Part shown: positions 1-11,619 of the stretch, piece after piece
Layout of the letters: the number at the start of each line of letters is the position of its first letter
Position numbering within the stretch: position 1 is the first letter of the stretch
Source of the DNA: Hericium rajendrae
Lineage: Eukaryota > Basidiomycota > Agaricomycetes > Russulales > Hericiaceae
DNA: 64,000 nt
NCBI GenBank assembly: GCA_033439255.1
Contig: CM065884.1
Coordinates: forward strand, 682,001 to 746,000
Direction: 5' to 3'
Notes under the pieces: generated by a model
What the model was told of the DNA's origin: nothing
Seen by the model: only the letters and a program-made list of their open reading frames with translations
The model's database searches: none
Position numbers and translations under genes: made by a program

Positions 1-1110
1 GGGATCATGGTCAGCGGTATGGACATGCCGAGACGGAGGGAAAGCAAGAAGAGTACGCACTTCTTCGGGTAGCTTGAGAAACTCGGGCCCGGTCATCGCT
101 TTGCTCGGCCAGCTCAAGACGGTGTACACCCCATAATAGACGGAGTGGCCCATATGGTTGATGATGTACAGCCTGAAGCCGGTTTTGGTGACCTTATGTT
201 CGAGCATGATATCTTCTAGCGGACGGCCGCAGGAAAAGATAAAGCTGTGGTCTCCAGGCGTGAGGGAGCTTTCTGTCCAGATGTAATCCTTATCCCTGAG
301 GACGATCTCTGGGTAATTTGGCGACTGTACAAGGAGGATGGTCAGTTTAAGAGTCGACGAGCTTGATTCGAGATCAATTCACATAATCCATTCCACCATA
401 CGCAGGGCGGCCTAGCTGACTTTTCTGCTCGTCCATACTCATCCGACGCATCAGCGACGACCAGGAGGCCACACCTTCTATGATCTCTTCCGCTTGTGTG
501 AGCTGGGCCAAGATGAATATAAACGAAAGTCATGCCGATCTCAACGAAAACGAACCTTCGTCATCGCCGTCTCAAACTGCGTCTTGTACATCTCGGCACG
601 CGCCTCATATCTCCTCGCTTTCTCCTCGCTGTCCCTGTTCTCCTTACCTTGCGTCTGGCATATCGCGTTTGCCTTCTTTTCTTGCTCTAACTCGAGCCGT
701 AGAGCGCGATTCTCGTCCGCGAGGGCCGCGCTCTTCTTCTGCTCCAACTCGAGCTGCAAAGCACGAAGGACCGCACTCTCCCGGTTCTCGTCCGCGAGGG
801 TCGTACTCTGCAGAAGGCTTTCTTTCTGCTGCTCGAGAACCGAAGCAGCGAATTTAACGCGTCTGCAGAAGCGTGAGCTTTGATCGAGTAAATATGAGTA
901 CTCAACTAAGACCTGCTCCATTGTGGCTTTATTTGGCTGCTGAAGTGGGTGAGCCCGCGGACCGCGTGCAATAGAAGTGAAACGCACCCATCTGAACGTA
1001 TCCCGCTTAATGTACGCCTGCCATTCGTCCCTGAGTCCGTTGAGCTCGTCGATGGCCTTGAGCAACGTCGTCGGGGGTTTGATGGCAAGATCGGAAGCGG
1101 AAGCGGACAT
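1..1110 (-). CDS. Coiled-coil protein with C-terminal conserved fungal domain (partial, runs off the left edge)
   Basis: The gene reads leftward from ATG at 1110 and leaves the window before its stop. The first 180 residues are rich in Glu, Gln, Lys, Arg and Ala with heptad-like spacing, so they should form a coiled coil. A likely 48-base intron (gtgcgt..cacttcag, about 957-1004) lies after the RDTFRW stretch. Further exons follow a gttcgt donor near 550 and a gtgaat donor near 382. The last visible exon (about 1-330) encodes a globular segment with FIFSCGRPLEDIM and YYGVYTVL. The same order is found in 50851-52396, so the two are paralogues. The C-terminal segment resembles the fungal domain of unknown function often called DUF6697; that label is from memory. 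No function is known. Confidence 0.6.
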
Positions 1111-2018
1111 GATGGGAAAGCGAAGGAGATAGCGGACGTACCTCCCAAGTGAGAGACCGCCGTTTTATGCACATGGCTAGAAACAGGCTACGTTGATTGT
1201 GGACTTTCTGCCACGATAAGCACAGCGTGTAGCTATTGTGCGTCGAAAGCGCGCAAAGACCGTTGCGAAGGGACTCGCTGAAACTCTGCCACGCACCAGC
1301 ATAGCGTATTGGTCGAAAATCAAGATCAGTATTGTTTTGGAGTCGACGAAAGAGCGAATAAAGAGAATGCACTGGATTATGTGTCCCAGAATGGGACCGA
1401 ACGCGCAGGAGAACTGGGTACCGCCATTGTCGAGATCAGGTTGAAAGAGAGAGGGGGACTCGTTGCACAATGCAAATATCTCCAACGGGGCTAGCGCCGA
1501 TAACTCCGACGCGTGCGCGTTCGCGTGACCGCGTTCAATATCAACGCGATTGGCGCGGACGCGTCGCGACTCGCGAGTCGGGTGCCCATCCACTTGGCAG
1601 TCAGGGGTGCGCCCCAACCGATCTACTTTACTGTATCTTAGTTGCGACACGAGGCCATTAGTGGCGCATTTTGACTTTCCATTCATTCCTGATGATCAAT
1701 CGGGCATTATTGGAACAGCAGGGCCGCGCCATTCAGATGTCAGTTGCGCGCATAACATGAATACGTTGCACTTAGGCCTTACAAAATTGCGATCAATTGT
1801 GCACATGAAGAACTACACAATATTGGTACCCGAAAGTCCGCATCATAGCTATCCGTACACGAAGAGTCCAACAAGTCCTCGAAGTTACACATAATGGTAC
1901 CAATTTTCAACAATTCCGTTCTGTGCAGATCTGTCATGGTGCTAATGTCCTGAAACAAGAAAACGATAAGAAACCATAGCCAGTGAACTGGATGTACAGT
2001 GAATAATGACCTTATGCT
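1111..2018. other. Intergenic, no gene supported
   Basis: Open frames in this 0.9 kb are short, overlap on both strands and show no conserved motif, paralogue or splice pattern. It holds the upstream region of the leftmost gene and the 3' flank of cerato-platanin. Confidence 0.5.
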
Positions 2019-2435
2019 TCAGAGCCCGCAAGCGGACGCCGCAACCTGGGTCGCGGTCGCCTGCACCACCCCGTCGAACACCGCCTGCCCATTCGTCAAT
2101 GTGTTCATCGCCTCGAGCGAGAGATTGAACCCATCGCCCGCATGATCGATCGCGATCACGTTGATGCTCTTCCCGTTGTACGTGAGCTGCCAGCAGGTGC
2201 CGCAGTTGGGCGAGTTCCAAGCGGCGACCGCCTGCGCGGCGCCGATGTTGGGGAAGGTCGGCAGCGAGCCGAACGTGGTGAAGCCCTTCGTCAGGAGCCC
2301 GTTGGGCCCGTCGGAGCATGCGACGGTGGAGAGGCTCTGGCCGGCATTGTCGTAGGTCTGGTCGTAGCGCACCGAAACCGCGAGAGCGGAGGGGATGAGG
2401 GCGATGAGGGCGACGATGGATGTGGAGAACTTCAT
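2019..2435 (-). CDS. Cerato-platanin family secreted protein
   Basis: A single exon of 138 residues. Residues 1-19 form a signal peptide (MKFSTSIVALIALIPSALA) and the mature protein starts near VSVRYDQTYDN. Family marks are the early ACSDGPNGLL block, the NCGTCWQLTYNG block, the INVIAIDHAG block, and four cysteines in the spacing that makes two disulphides. Length and the lack of extra domains fit the family. Cerato-platanins are small secreted proteins of filamentous fungi that bind chitin oligomers, self-assemble at surfaces and can trigger plant defence. They have an expansin-like fold without known enzyme activity. A TATA-like element lies about 105 bases upstream of the ATG. Confidence 0.95.
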   Translation of the reverse strand: MKFSTSIVALIALIPSALAVSVRYDQTYDNAGQSLSTVACSDGPNGLLTKGFTTFGSLPTFPNIGAAQAVAAWNSPNCGTCWQLTYNGKSINVIAIDHAGDGFNLSLEAMNTLTNGQAVFDGVVQATATQVAASACGL

Positions 2436-2540
2436 GGCTGCGACTGTGGATCAAGCTCGAGAGCGAGTAAAAAAGGCTGAGTGTGTGCGGTAGAAAGAGA
2501 TTGCTAGAGCAATGGTAAGACAAGCAAAACACCGCTAGGA

Positions 2541-2547
2541 TTTTATA
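2541..2547 (-). promoter_or_regulatory. TATA-like element upstream of cerato-platanin
   Basis: Read on the minus strand this is TATAAAA, about 105 bases upstream of the cerato-platanin start codon. That is a usual place for a TATA box of a strongly expressed fungal secreted-protein gene. Only the sequence match and position support it. Confidence 0.45.
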
Positions 2548-3262
2548 GCTTTCGAGGTGACCGAGAACAGCCCGATGCAAAAGCTGAGGCTGCATGAATT
2601 TCCGCGATGCCGCTCTCGGCGGTCAGCTCATGACCGTCGTTCACACTATGAAACAGGACTAGGCGCAGTCTTGCGCGAGGTCGAGGTCATATTATGTCCA
2701 TAGAAGACGGTGAACGGTCGTACCAGGCCGTGAAACCGCGTCTTCGATGTGGTCAAATGACATGGCCAAGAACGTGCGCTTTGCGCTTCGAAGGGTGAAC
2801 AGCAAATGGAGATTTTACATCGGCGCGGCCAATGTACGGGGATGGACGCACCTGCGACGTTCATGACAGGCCCGGGGTCATATGCGTATGACATCCTGTC
2901 ATTACCCACCATGGGGAATGAAAAGACCAGGCGCTTGTGCCCACGCAGGGCTGGGACAACCGAGTCGAGGACACCATGGGCCTCTTCTATATGTATTCTA
3001 GCTTCAATTGGAACCGGAACGGGGGCCATGAAAGCGATGCTACTAAACTTACCATCAATAAGAAGCCCCGCTGTCATGCCCCGACTGGCTCGACCGGCCT
3101 GGTGTTTTTTGCTCCTGGAATCATCAATTCATTTAGGGAGTCAGATGGAAAGGTGAATGAAACTCGATACTAGAATACTAGATATCGCGAGAGAAAATCA
3201 GTGGTTTGTTGAGATGATATCGTTGTGAATTGGGCCCGAACTCACAACCAATGGTTGACATC

Positions 3263-3366
3263 TAGTCTCGGATCCTGCCGTTTCGGAGTGCCAAAATCCC
3301 CTGCACGAGGCGTATTACGTGGCGTGTAGGGGATTTCGCACTCCGAAACGGCTGGATCCGGGACTA
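3263..3366. repeat. Fold-back inverted repeat, MITE-like
   Basis: Two arms of about 43-45 bases face each other around a loop of about 14 bases. The left arm (3263-3307) reads TAGTCTCGGATCCTGCCG and on, the right arm (3322-3366) is nearly its reverse complement. Pairing is close to complete apart from a few mismatches. It carries no coding frame. It lies between the cerato-platanin and MCP1-like genes, about 310 bases before the MCP1 start. A small non-autonomous DNA element is the simplest reading. A transcription-level hairpin is also possible. Confidence 0.7.
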
Positions 3367-3676
3367 ACCGGTCACGAGCAGCGGCACGCTGTTCGGGGTC
3401 TTACTTTCCAACACCTCTTCGCTCATTGGTCGGTAGCTTCATTCGATCCTCCAGCCTCACAAACACCGAAACATCCCGTTAGATTAGAGACTACTGAGAA
3501 TTTTCGTAGGTTTGGTGATACAACGCACGGTCAGTAAATTCCGTTTTCCACATGTTACGAAACCTTATTTAAATCTCGACGACATCGTAGCGGAAATTAG
3601 ATCTATAGAATATCTGATCGAGTCGACCAGTCAACGACCCGTTATATTCGTACTCACTGAAGACATCTACTGCATT

Positions 3677-4518
3677 ATGTCTTCAGAGCCAATCCCTAAA
3701 CCTGAAGTCCCCCGTGGAAATAATGCAAGGACGTATCGAAGCTTGTTCACATCGTCCCTCACAAATGTGGCCCACGTGTCCGCTCCTTTCATAACCACAT
3801 TTCTCATTGTTCACCTGTCCGCCCCGGTCGCAGCAAATCTGGGCGGCTCGTCCCTGTCCTCCCAAGTCATGGTGCGTCCGATGTCCATAAATTTAAATCG
3901 CCCTTCGCTTGTCACTGTGCACAAACTCATAATTTGACACCAATTTCTGTTCAGCTCCTCGGCAGGGAATACTACCAAACGGCCTTCGGCGAGACTTTCC
4001 TCCTCCTCCTTCCGCTCTCGGTCCACGCGACGAGCGCAGCACTCAAGCGTCTCGTCTCCCCTCGCCCCCAACGGCGCTGGACAAGCCTGCTCTCCCTCGC
4101 CGGATACGCGAGCATGCTCTTCCTCGTCCCCGTCCACTTCCTCACGCACCGCGTCAACCCCACGGACGCGTCCCCGCTCATAGACGCCATCGGCCCCTCC
4201 GAGCTCGACTACGAGTTCGTCAAGACTGGGCTCGCCACGTGGCCCGTCCGCAGCTGGGCGCTGTACGGCGCGCTCGCGCTCGGCGTCGCGCTGCATGCCG
4301 CCGAGGGCATGCACGTCATGTGGAATACGTGGGTTCCGGGTGCGAAGGGCGTGTGGCAGAGCTTCAGCAAGCGTACGCGGCGCGTGCTGGCGGTTGCGGG
4401 CGTCGTGCCGGTGCTGACGGGGTTGTTCGTGGTCTCGCGCGAGCCGCTGATGGCGTTTGCGTCCGTGGCGGACCGCTATCGCGCGGCGCTGAGGCTGTCG
4501 TTCGTTTATCGCATCTAG
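3677..4518 (+). CDS. MCP1: MCP1-like mitochondrial membrane protein
   Basis: Two exons, 3677-3871 and 3955-4518, joined in frame across an 83-base GT..AG intron, give about 252 residues. The protein has several hydrophobic helices: around residues 25-55 (APFITTFLIVHLSAP), after the intron (GETFLLLLPLSVHATSAALK), then GYASMLFLVPVHFLTHRV, a segment beginning WALYGALALG, and a last helix near VVPVLTGLFVVSREP. Histidines inside the helices and the helix order match the Mcp1 transmembrane family (formerly DUF1691). Yeast Mcp1 is a mitochondrial outer-membrane protein. It suppresses loss of Mdm10/ERMES lipid-transfer function and works with Vps13. The start was chosen as the first ATG giving the conserved N-terminal helix. 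Confidence 0.8.
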
Positions 4519-6561
4519 ATGGTTGTGCATCTCGTGTGCATTCGTTTGTCACATCCTATAGAATATGTTGAGTATTTATTTAGATGCCGTGATTTCTCAT
4601 GAGGTCAATCGTGATCAACATAAATGTCTGCCAGCACAGTCCATGTATCAACAATTCCGGGAGCGCATGATCATCGTGCGCATTGTCGGACTAGCAAGGA
4701 ATGGAGTCAGCCAAAGGAATTCAACCACGAAAGGGGGCGGTGCAGACGTACACATCATCAGTCCTTTGATTATTCACCCTCGACTGCTGGATCGACTTCC
4801 TCAACAATGAAACCCGTATACTTGTTAATGTCCAGGCGAAAGCGACCGGTACAAGCCAATAGAGCGGAATGAAGAGGAGCGACCCGCCGAAAACGACGTA
4901 CAAGGGCGGAGTGTAGATGATAAAAATACCCAGGCACACGCCCGCAGCAATGCCGAATAAATTATGCCTGTTTCCGATGTTATTTCGTCTGAGTGGGAAT
5001 GAGAACTTCGCTTTGATGGTGAAGACCTGTCGTGACCTGTATCAGCTGTATTTAGATAAACATGCAGAAACGGGAGAATGTACTCACGTTCGAGCATTGG
5101 ATATTAAAGATCGAGAAGTATACACTCAGCACTCACGATCCAAGCATAACGACGCTGGCCTCAAGATACTGTACCCATAGCTCAGTAGTTTACCGTCTAC
5201 TTACTGGCATTGGCTCCTACGCCCTGGTCTGAGTCCACGCTGTGCTGAGGAGTTGGCGTCAAAGGGAAGCAAATCTTGCGGAAGACGGGTCGTCAAGAAT
5301 ACAGTCGGAATGTGACCGCAACGGGGATAACGAGCAACGGTGTCAAATCGCGCCAACGAGTCCTGGAAATCTGGACTAGGCTATAGATCATCGATCGTGA
5401 GGAATGTCATTGATATTTCTGCGAAGGATATAGAATGTGTGCTGTTGGACCATTTCATCCTTCAGCTGACACGAAGGACGTCAAGCGATGCCATCATAGC
5501 TTATCACCTTTCATAGATGCGGTATAGATGATATTATTTGAGCGTGATAAGCGGCCTCATCGATGAAGAACGCGGGAAGAGTCCAGAAAAAGAGCAAGGA
5601 CGTATCCGTACCCAGGGCATGCAGCAAGTTCAGAAGAATGGCGAGGGGGTAGTATGTGGATCGTGAGATAGGTGAGATCACGCAAGATTGCACGAATGCT
5701 GAACTGGGCTCCTAAGGATTGAAGCTTCTTCGAAGTACAGATGAGAGCGATGGTCAAGTACTAGCGTACGTTAGACATAGAATGCCGGCTAGCAAGCAGC
5801 CGAAGTCAAGTGTACATCTGCAATGAGTTCTGTGGAGATGCATTTCTTGCGAGCATAGATGAGATTTCTAGGGCAACCATCGAGTCCGGAGCAGAGCTCG
5901 TACAGAAAGTGACGGCGAGCAATGCAGGCGGCGATCGTCCACTAGAGCTATGCCAAAGGATTTTTGCCAAATATATCTCGAATAATGCGATCTGATTTTT
6001 AAGATACAAGAATAACAACATATGAGCTTGAAGGCAGTGGTTTCGGAACGGGGACTTCAAGAGAAATACCACAAGAGTTGTGCACACGAGCGTGGGGGCG
6101 TTGAAGCTGTGTTTTAGAAGATAACGACTCCGGCAAAAGCCGAATCGACTTGAAGTGACCGCATCGGTCATTTGACGCCGTGTAGGCTTGTGGCTTTGGC
6201 ACCATCTCTGCCAGGCCGTTTAGCCTATTTTCCACAACTCCCCCTGTCTTGAATGTGTATACCCTACAGATCCGGGGCAAGCATTTAATACCAAGGCTTT
6301 TCGAACCAGAAAATTTTGACCTCTCAATTTCACCCTGTCGACACCATGCTTGTCCCACCATTTCCCGGTCATGTCATGCCACGCGATGTCTATGAACGCC
6401 AGGACGCTGCTAGTCCAACGACAGGTCAGGTAGGTATACATTTGACAGCATCTAACCACGATGTTTGACGTTTTGTCTGCCCTTCACGATTTGCTCATAT
6501 GTGCCACAACGTGCCTAGGGTTCACCATCTTCAGAGCCTTCAAGCCCCTTTCCAACGCATC
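4519..6561. other. 2 kb without a supported gene; minus-strand hydrophobic fragments
   Basis: No frame is long or conserved enough for a gene. On the minus strand, 4721-4980 encodes a hydrophobic stretch (GIFIIYTPPLYVVFGGSLLF) followed in another frame by a more polar piece. The interval 5511-5757 has another hydrophobic run (YYPLAILLNLLHAL). These could be remains of a polytopic membrane protein, but no family motif is visible and the frames do not join. The rest holds nothing I can name. Confidence 0.35.
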
Positions 6562-7263
6562 ATGACAACACACCAAGGATTGGAGGATCAGAAGGAGGTA
6601 TCTTATTTCCTAAGCATCTCATATCGCCACCATGCTCATTTACCCGTCACAGCCTTCATCGGCCTCGTAGTCGCCCTCTCCCTCATCTTCCTCCTCTCCA
6701 GCATCGCCATCTTCTTCCTCCTGCGCAACCACGAGCCCACCGAGCGCGACCGCGAGCGCCGGCGGCAGCACTCCATCCGGCGCCGCGGCGCGCCGCACAC
6801 GCTCCCGATCGGCCTGCACAACAAGGACAGCTCGCTCACGGAGAAGCTCGGCAACATGTTTCGCGGGCGGCGGGCTGGTGGCGGGTGGATGCCGGCGGGC
6901 AGCGAGGAGTGGGACAGCGCGGACGAGAACCTGCACAAGACGGAGCGGGACGAGACGTTGCGCGTGCGCGCGTCGGAGGAGAGCAAGCGTGCGCGGTTCG
7001 TGGAGAGCGATGCGTCTTTGACGGAGGACGGGCGGATCGCGACGCCGGTGAATCTCGCGCCGCAGGATACTCCGTTTCACCCCCCGACTGCCCATGCACA
7101 GGCGCCGTCGGGGGATTCGATGTATTCGCAGGAGTCGGCTGGTTTTCAGGCGGCCCATGCCTCCTATTTTGCTCTGGACGTCGGTGCTCGCCAGTTTTCT
7201 GTGGACTCCGCTGATACATTGGCGACCTTCGCGGGAGGCACGAAGTTCAAGGAGGACGTCTAG
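6562..7263 (+). CDS. Single-pass membrane protein of unknown function
   Basis: An open frame of 233 residues from ATG 6562. A strong transmembrane helix near residues 31-52 (AFIGLVVALSLIFLLSSIAI) is followed by a basic stretch rich in Arg (ERDRERRRQHSIRRR), which suggests a cytoplasmic C-terminal side. The rest is hydrophilic, rich in Ser, Glu and Asp, and probably disordered, with the less polar end ASYFALDVGARQFSVDSADTL. No catalytic motif is seen. The segment before the helix is less certain: a donor-like gtatct at 6598 and an acceptor-like cacag at 6652 would break the frame if used, so I kept it unspliced. An in-frame upstream ATG at 6499 is possible. Confidence 0.55.
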   Translation: MTTHQGLEDQKEVSYFLSISYRHHAHLPVTAFIGLVVALSLIFLLSSIAIFFLLRNHEPTERDRERRRQHSIRRRGAPHTLPIGLHNKDSSLTEKLGNMFRGRRAGGGWMPAGSEEWDSADENLHKTERDETLRVRASEESKRARFVESDASLTEDGRIATPVNLAPQDTPFHPPTAHAQAPSGDSMYSQESAGFQAAHASYFALDVGARQFSVDSADTLATFAGGTKFKEDV

Positions 7264-7706
7264 CTTCGTCATATCTGTCTGCTTGGTTTTATGATCTGTC
7301 ATTTCTCATTGCTCACGATTCCATACTGCACGCTGTCCTGGCTATGTATTTTTTCAGATTTACTTGTCTGGTATATGTGGGATATGGTCGGCATACCCTT
7401 GCCTCCGCGTATTTACTGTATGAACTATAGTCTCTCGATCTCAAGCTTTGTTATGGACATTTTATCATCGGCCTCACCTCTTACTTTTCATTGCAATTAT
7501 ACGAAAACACTTGCTCATGTCCTTGATTTCCAGGCCTCAGCCTCAAAAGATCGCTCCACACGACATTATAATATAATTATAGTACAAGCATTCGACCACC
7601 AGTCTCTGAACAATCTAAGTCCGAAATCTGAAGAGTCTGGGACAGGACCGTTGGCGAGGTACATCGCACATAAATAGCGAGAAAGCGCACACATGCGGGT
7701 CAATGA
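7264..7706. other. Intergenic between convergent genes
   Basis: This AT-richer interval holds the 3' ends of two convergent genes. No coding frame or structured element stands out. Confidence 0.5.
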
Positions 7707-9650
7707 TCAGATATCTACGTCCAGGTCCATTGGCGTGGCCGGTTCTGGATCGGGATTCGTCGAGGTCTCGGCGGTCACGCTCTCCCTGTCCCGCTCTTTA
7801 TCTTTTTCTTGACCTTTAGTGCGGCCTCTCGCAGCGCGACCGCGACCTCGTCCCCGAGCCTTTTTTGCAGCAGGCGCCGGCGTCGACTCCTCCGTATCCT
7901 CTTCCAATTCCTCCCTCAGCCCGCTCGGCCCAGGCGTAGCAGACGCATTCTTCGTCTTTCCGCGCCCCCTTGTCGTCTTCCTCGCCCCTCCCCTCCCACG
8001 CTTAACCAGAGCAACTGCCTTCCCTTTCGCGTCGACCTGCGCCACATCATCCTGATCGACATCGCCTTCACAGTCAAAGAACTCGTTCCGCGCCATCGTC
8101 CGGTCCTCCTTGCGCTCGCCCGCCATCGCATCGTCGCGCTCGTCCGCAAGGCGCATCTCCTCCGCCAGCCACTCCTCAAGCCCGGGCGGGATCTCCTGCA
8201 TCGCGACGCTCGGCGCACCCTGCAGGTAGCGCAGCTTGTCGCGCACGCTGATCGTCACGCGCTGCAGGCTCGCCGCCGAGTTCTGGTTCTCGACCTTGCC
8301 CGTGAGCGGCGGGTGCAGGCGCCAGCGCGAGTCCTGGAAGAACGCGTCGTATTCCGTCGCGGGCAGCGCGTCGGGCACCGCCGCGCCGACGAGCACCGCG
8401 GTCTCGTACGTCCAGCAGCGGCTCACGTTCTTGATCGTGTACCCGCCGCCGCCGACGACCATCAGCGGCACGTTGAACTTGCGCACGAAGTTCACGCATT
8501 CGCCGTGTGCTGCGATGGAGAGGTTGAAGGCGCCGAGGCGGTCGAGCCCGAGCGAGTCGGCGCCGCATTGTAGGACGATGCTTGTGGGCTGGAAGGCGGT
8601 CACGGTGTCGCCGATGACGGTTTTGAAGACGGTGAGGTACATGTCGTCGTCGATCCCGTCTTTGAGCGGGACGTTCAGGCAGAAGTGCTTGCCTAGCCCA
8701 GAGCCATTGTCGTCGAGCTTTCCAGTCCCTGGAAAGAAGTCGCCGGTGTACTTGTGAAAAGACACAGTCATGACGCGATTCGAGTGGTAAAAGGCCAGTT
8801 CGACGCCATCGCCGTGATGGATGTCAATGTCAATGTACAACACGCGAGGGTGATATCTAGAAGTGATGTCAGAATAACATCAAATGGTATAAAACCGGAC
8901 ATTACTTGAGAAGTTCAAGGATCCCAAGGACGATATCGTTGACGTAGCAGAAGCCGCTAGCTTCCCCCCGTTTGGCGTGATGAAGTCCCCCTGCCCAGTT
9001 GATCGCGATGTCTGTTGTGCCCGCGGACAACTTTCTGGCAGCGGCGAGAGACCCGCCAGCAGACATCCGGCAAAACTCGTACATGTCAGAGAACACCGGG
9101 CAGTCTTCGACACAATTAAACGTGTCAATCATGTGCTTCATCTCATCTTGGTTTCCGGGGGTCACCCTACACGCACAAATCAGAAAAGTTGAATAATAAA
9201 GAGAAAGACGGATCCCCACTTGGACAGGAAGTCGATGTAGTCGGGATCGTGGTATGCTTCGAGTTCTGCTCTTGTCGCTAGACGGGGATTGTAAATGTGA
9301 TGGATTTGTTTGTCGAGACCATAGCCAATCACCAGTGCGTTGGTTAAAGACAGCCGGTGAGGCTTCATGGGATGTCGTTCCTGTTTCGGTAGCTCCCCGT
9401 GAGTATGTGATAAGTAATGACTTCAGTGTCGCCACTGACCCCATAATGGTGCTCGCCAACGCCTTTAGGAAAGTAGTAGGAAACGATGGGACGCGAATGC
9501 GGCTGGAAAATGTAAGCTTCTGCAGATAGTCCTAGGTGGAGAAATACATACGTTCACACGCTCGGTGATAGGCTGAGCAGTGCCGTTTGCGCCGCGATCG
9601 GCGAAGTGCTTGGTCGAGGAATACGTATAGGTCTCGAACTTGCGAGCCAT
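7707..9650 (-). CDS. HOS2: Class I histone deacetylase, Hos2/HDAC3 type
   Basis: Five exons (9552-9650, 9440-9502, 9220-9380, 8906-9166, 7707-8856) join in frame to 577 residues. The catalytic domain spans about residues 38-390. It has [10 protein letters not shown], the His pair in [12 protein letters not shown] near residue 170, the zinc-binding [10 protein letters not shown] block just after residue 200, [12 protein letters not shown] and the GGGGYT tyrosine loop. [15 protein letters not shown] at the N-terminus, [11 protein letters not shown] and [10 protein letters not shown] are closer to Hos2 than to Rpd3. Hos2 deacetylates H3 and H4 tails in the Set3-type complex. An unusual tail of about 180 residues carries an [12 protein letters not shown] basic run and an acidic end (DLDVDI). 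It diverges from PER1 across 421 bases. Confidence 0.95.
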
Positions 9651-10071
9651 GCCTGCAGGATAGAGCTATGGAAAAGCAATTAGAACTTACTGGAATATCA
9701 TTCATACGCCGATTAAATGACTGTCAGGTCCTAGAGTTCAACTTACAGTCGCTGGTTTTATTGTTTGATGCAGAACGGGTCACTTCGATTCATGACCTCA
9801 GAGCGAGCGGATGGTCCCTCTTCTTGAAAGTTCGAATATCCTGGATAGATCTGGCGTGTAAACACGTATGTTGACCGCTTGGACTTCCACTAGACGTCGA
9901 TGTTTCCGAAACGTTGCTAAGAGTTCGTGAAGACGAGAAACTGAGCAAGTCTGCAATCGAACAAGAACGATCTGCCACAGTGTGTCAGCAGATTCCCACG
10001 GTCTGTCCGCAGCATCGAGCCACAAGGATGTGCCGCCCGAGCATAGCACCCGCCAGCCTGCATCCCTACAA
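9651..10071. promoter_or_regulatory. Shared upstream region of the HOS2 and PER1 genes
   Basis: A 421-base interval between two start codons that face away from each other. It must hold both promoters. I see no clear TATA box or named factor site. Confidence 0.6.
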
Positions 10072-11155
10072 ATGCGACGGCCATTTCTCCTCTGCTGCCT
10101 AGCTGCTACCCTGACATGCGCATATGCATCTTCTGGAGACAGATCATCCCTTTTTCAGCGGTGTGTAGCGCGGTGCGAAACCACTAACTGCGCCCCTGGA
10201 CAGCCGCTCAACTTCACGCTCCCCATGCGTCTCACATTGTGGACGTGCACGGACGATTGCAAATACAATTGCACGCATGCGATTACGGACTTTGCTGTTG
10301 AGAGCGGGGTGGCTATACAGCAGTATTATGGGAAGTGGCCGTTCTGGCGCTTTGCCGGCGCGCAGGAGCCCGCGTCGGTCGTGTTCTCGCTGCTGAACCT
10401 GCTCTTCCATGTATGGGGAAGATCTGAGGTCCAGGATACCATGTCGAACGACCACCCGATGAAAATGTACTATCTGAGATGGTCGCTCGTCAGCATCAAC
10501 GCTTGGATATGGTCTGCTGTATTTCATACTCGAGGTCAGCTCGTTCAAATATTTTGTCCTCGATCATTCCTTTACCTGCTATCCTTCTCTAGATACTCCG
10601 ATCACAGAAAAGCTTGATTACTTCTCAGCGGCGTTGGCCATCATGTACTCGCTTTACTTCTCGGTCGTCAGACTCTTCCATCTCTATCCCACCAGACGAG
10701 GGAGCGCACCGACTCTGACCTCTCGCTCCCACGACACACCCCGACTCCTCTACATCTGGAGTGTGGCCTGCATCCTCCTATACCTAGCCCACATATCCTA
10801 TCTCGGTCTTGCGCCGCGCTTTGACTACGCATACAACATGGCCTTCGGCGTTGTCCTCGGCCTTCTGCACAACTTCTTGTGGCTGGCATATGCCCTCCCC
10901 TCGTCGATGTCGCTCTTCAAGCGGTTTTTCTACGAGCCCAAATCGTATCGTCCATTTTACGCGACAGAGGCCGCCAAGGCTGTCGTTCTGACGACTGCGG
11001 CGATGGGTCTGGAGCTGTTCGATTTTCCGCCTTGGAAGAGGGTCATCGACGCGCATGCGTTATGGCATCTGGCCACGGCTCCTTTGGTTGTCCTTTGGTA
11101 CGACTTCCTCTTGATGGATGCGCAGGATAAGGGTTGGAGAGCGCAGAGGCTTTAG
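10072..11155 (+). CDS. PER1: PER1/PGAP3-like GPI-lipid remodelling protein
   Basis: Two exons, 10072-10534 and 10593-11155, give 341 residues. Residues 1-20 are a signal peptide ending near CAYASSG. The luminal part has the family's cysteine pattern (CVARCETTNC, then CTDDCKYNC). After it come the conserved blocks KWPFWRFAGAQEPASVVFS and SINAWIWSAVFHTRD, which spans the splice site, then TEKLDYFSAALAIMYSLYFS, and several membrane helices. Near the C-terminus DAHALWHLATAPLVVLWYDF keeps the family histidines. Yeast Per1 and human PGAP3 act in the ER/Golgi to remove the unsaturated sn-2 acyl chain of GPI anchors. The length fits the family. The downstream ATG at 10072 was preferred over one at about 9982 because it opens the signal peptide. 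Confidence 0.95.
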
Positions 11156-11619
11156 TGGTACTTTGAGTATGATGCCATGTTATATCATCAGACTCGCCAT
11201 GTTAACTTTACTTGTCCGCAGGTTTATTTATGATGCTGTATGGACGAGAACGGACATTATAACGGACACTCAACTGCATCCAGCATTTCTGTAGATTCAA
11301 TCGAATAATAGGACGCACGGCGTGAAAGCTTCCATGAATGGATTACCGTCACCGTCAGGTAAGACTGACTGCGACAGAGCTTAACGAGGCCCTACGATCT
11401 GGAAACACGCCAGACTCGCCAAAACACTGTCGTCGCACAGACGATCTCCGAGGAGCAACATCCTGCAGCCATCGAAGTCTACCTGACCGCATGTCTTCCA
11501 CGTTTCGCGCACGTGATCGCGTCTTGCGCGTTCTCCGCAGGTTGGACAATAAGCTCACTTACCTCGTCTCCCTCGTCTCTACGTCAGCGGCTTCCGCATA
11601 TACTCCTCTCAGAATCAGA
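11156..11619. other. Intergenic upstream of the first WY-family gene
   Basis: No supported gene. It holds the PER1 3' flank and the presumed promoter of the gene starting at 11620. An open frame runs into that gene from 11338 but has no family-like content. Confidence 0.4.

Noticed and set aside
4721-5160. P-type ATPase C-terminus on the minus strand
   Set aside because: The hydrophobic run looked suggestive, but no catalytic DKTGT or other family motif is present and the frames do not join.
6598-6652. 55-base intron in the single-pass membrane protein gene
   Set aside because: Donor and acceptor look fair, but removing it puts the conserved membrane helix out of frame.
7809-8757. Plus-strand open frames opposite the deacetylase
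   Set aside because: They are antisense shadows of the catalytic exon with no motif of their own.
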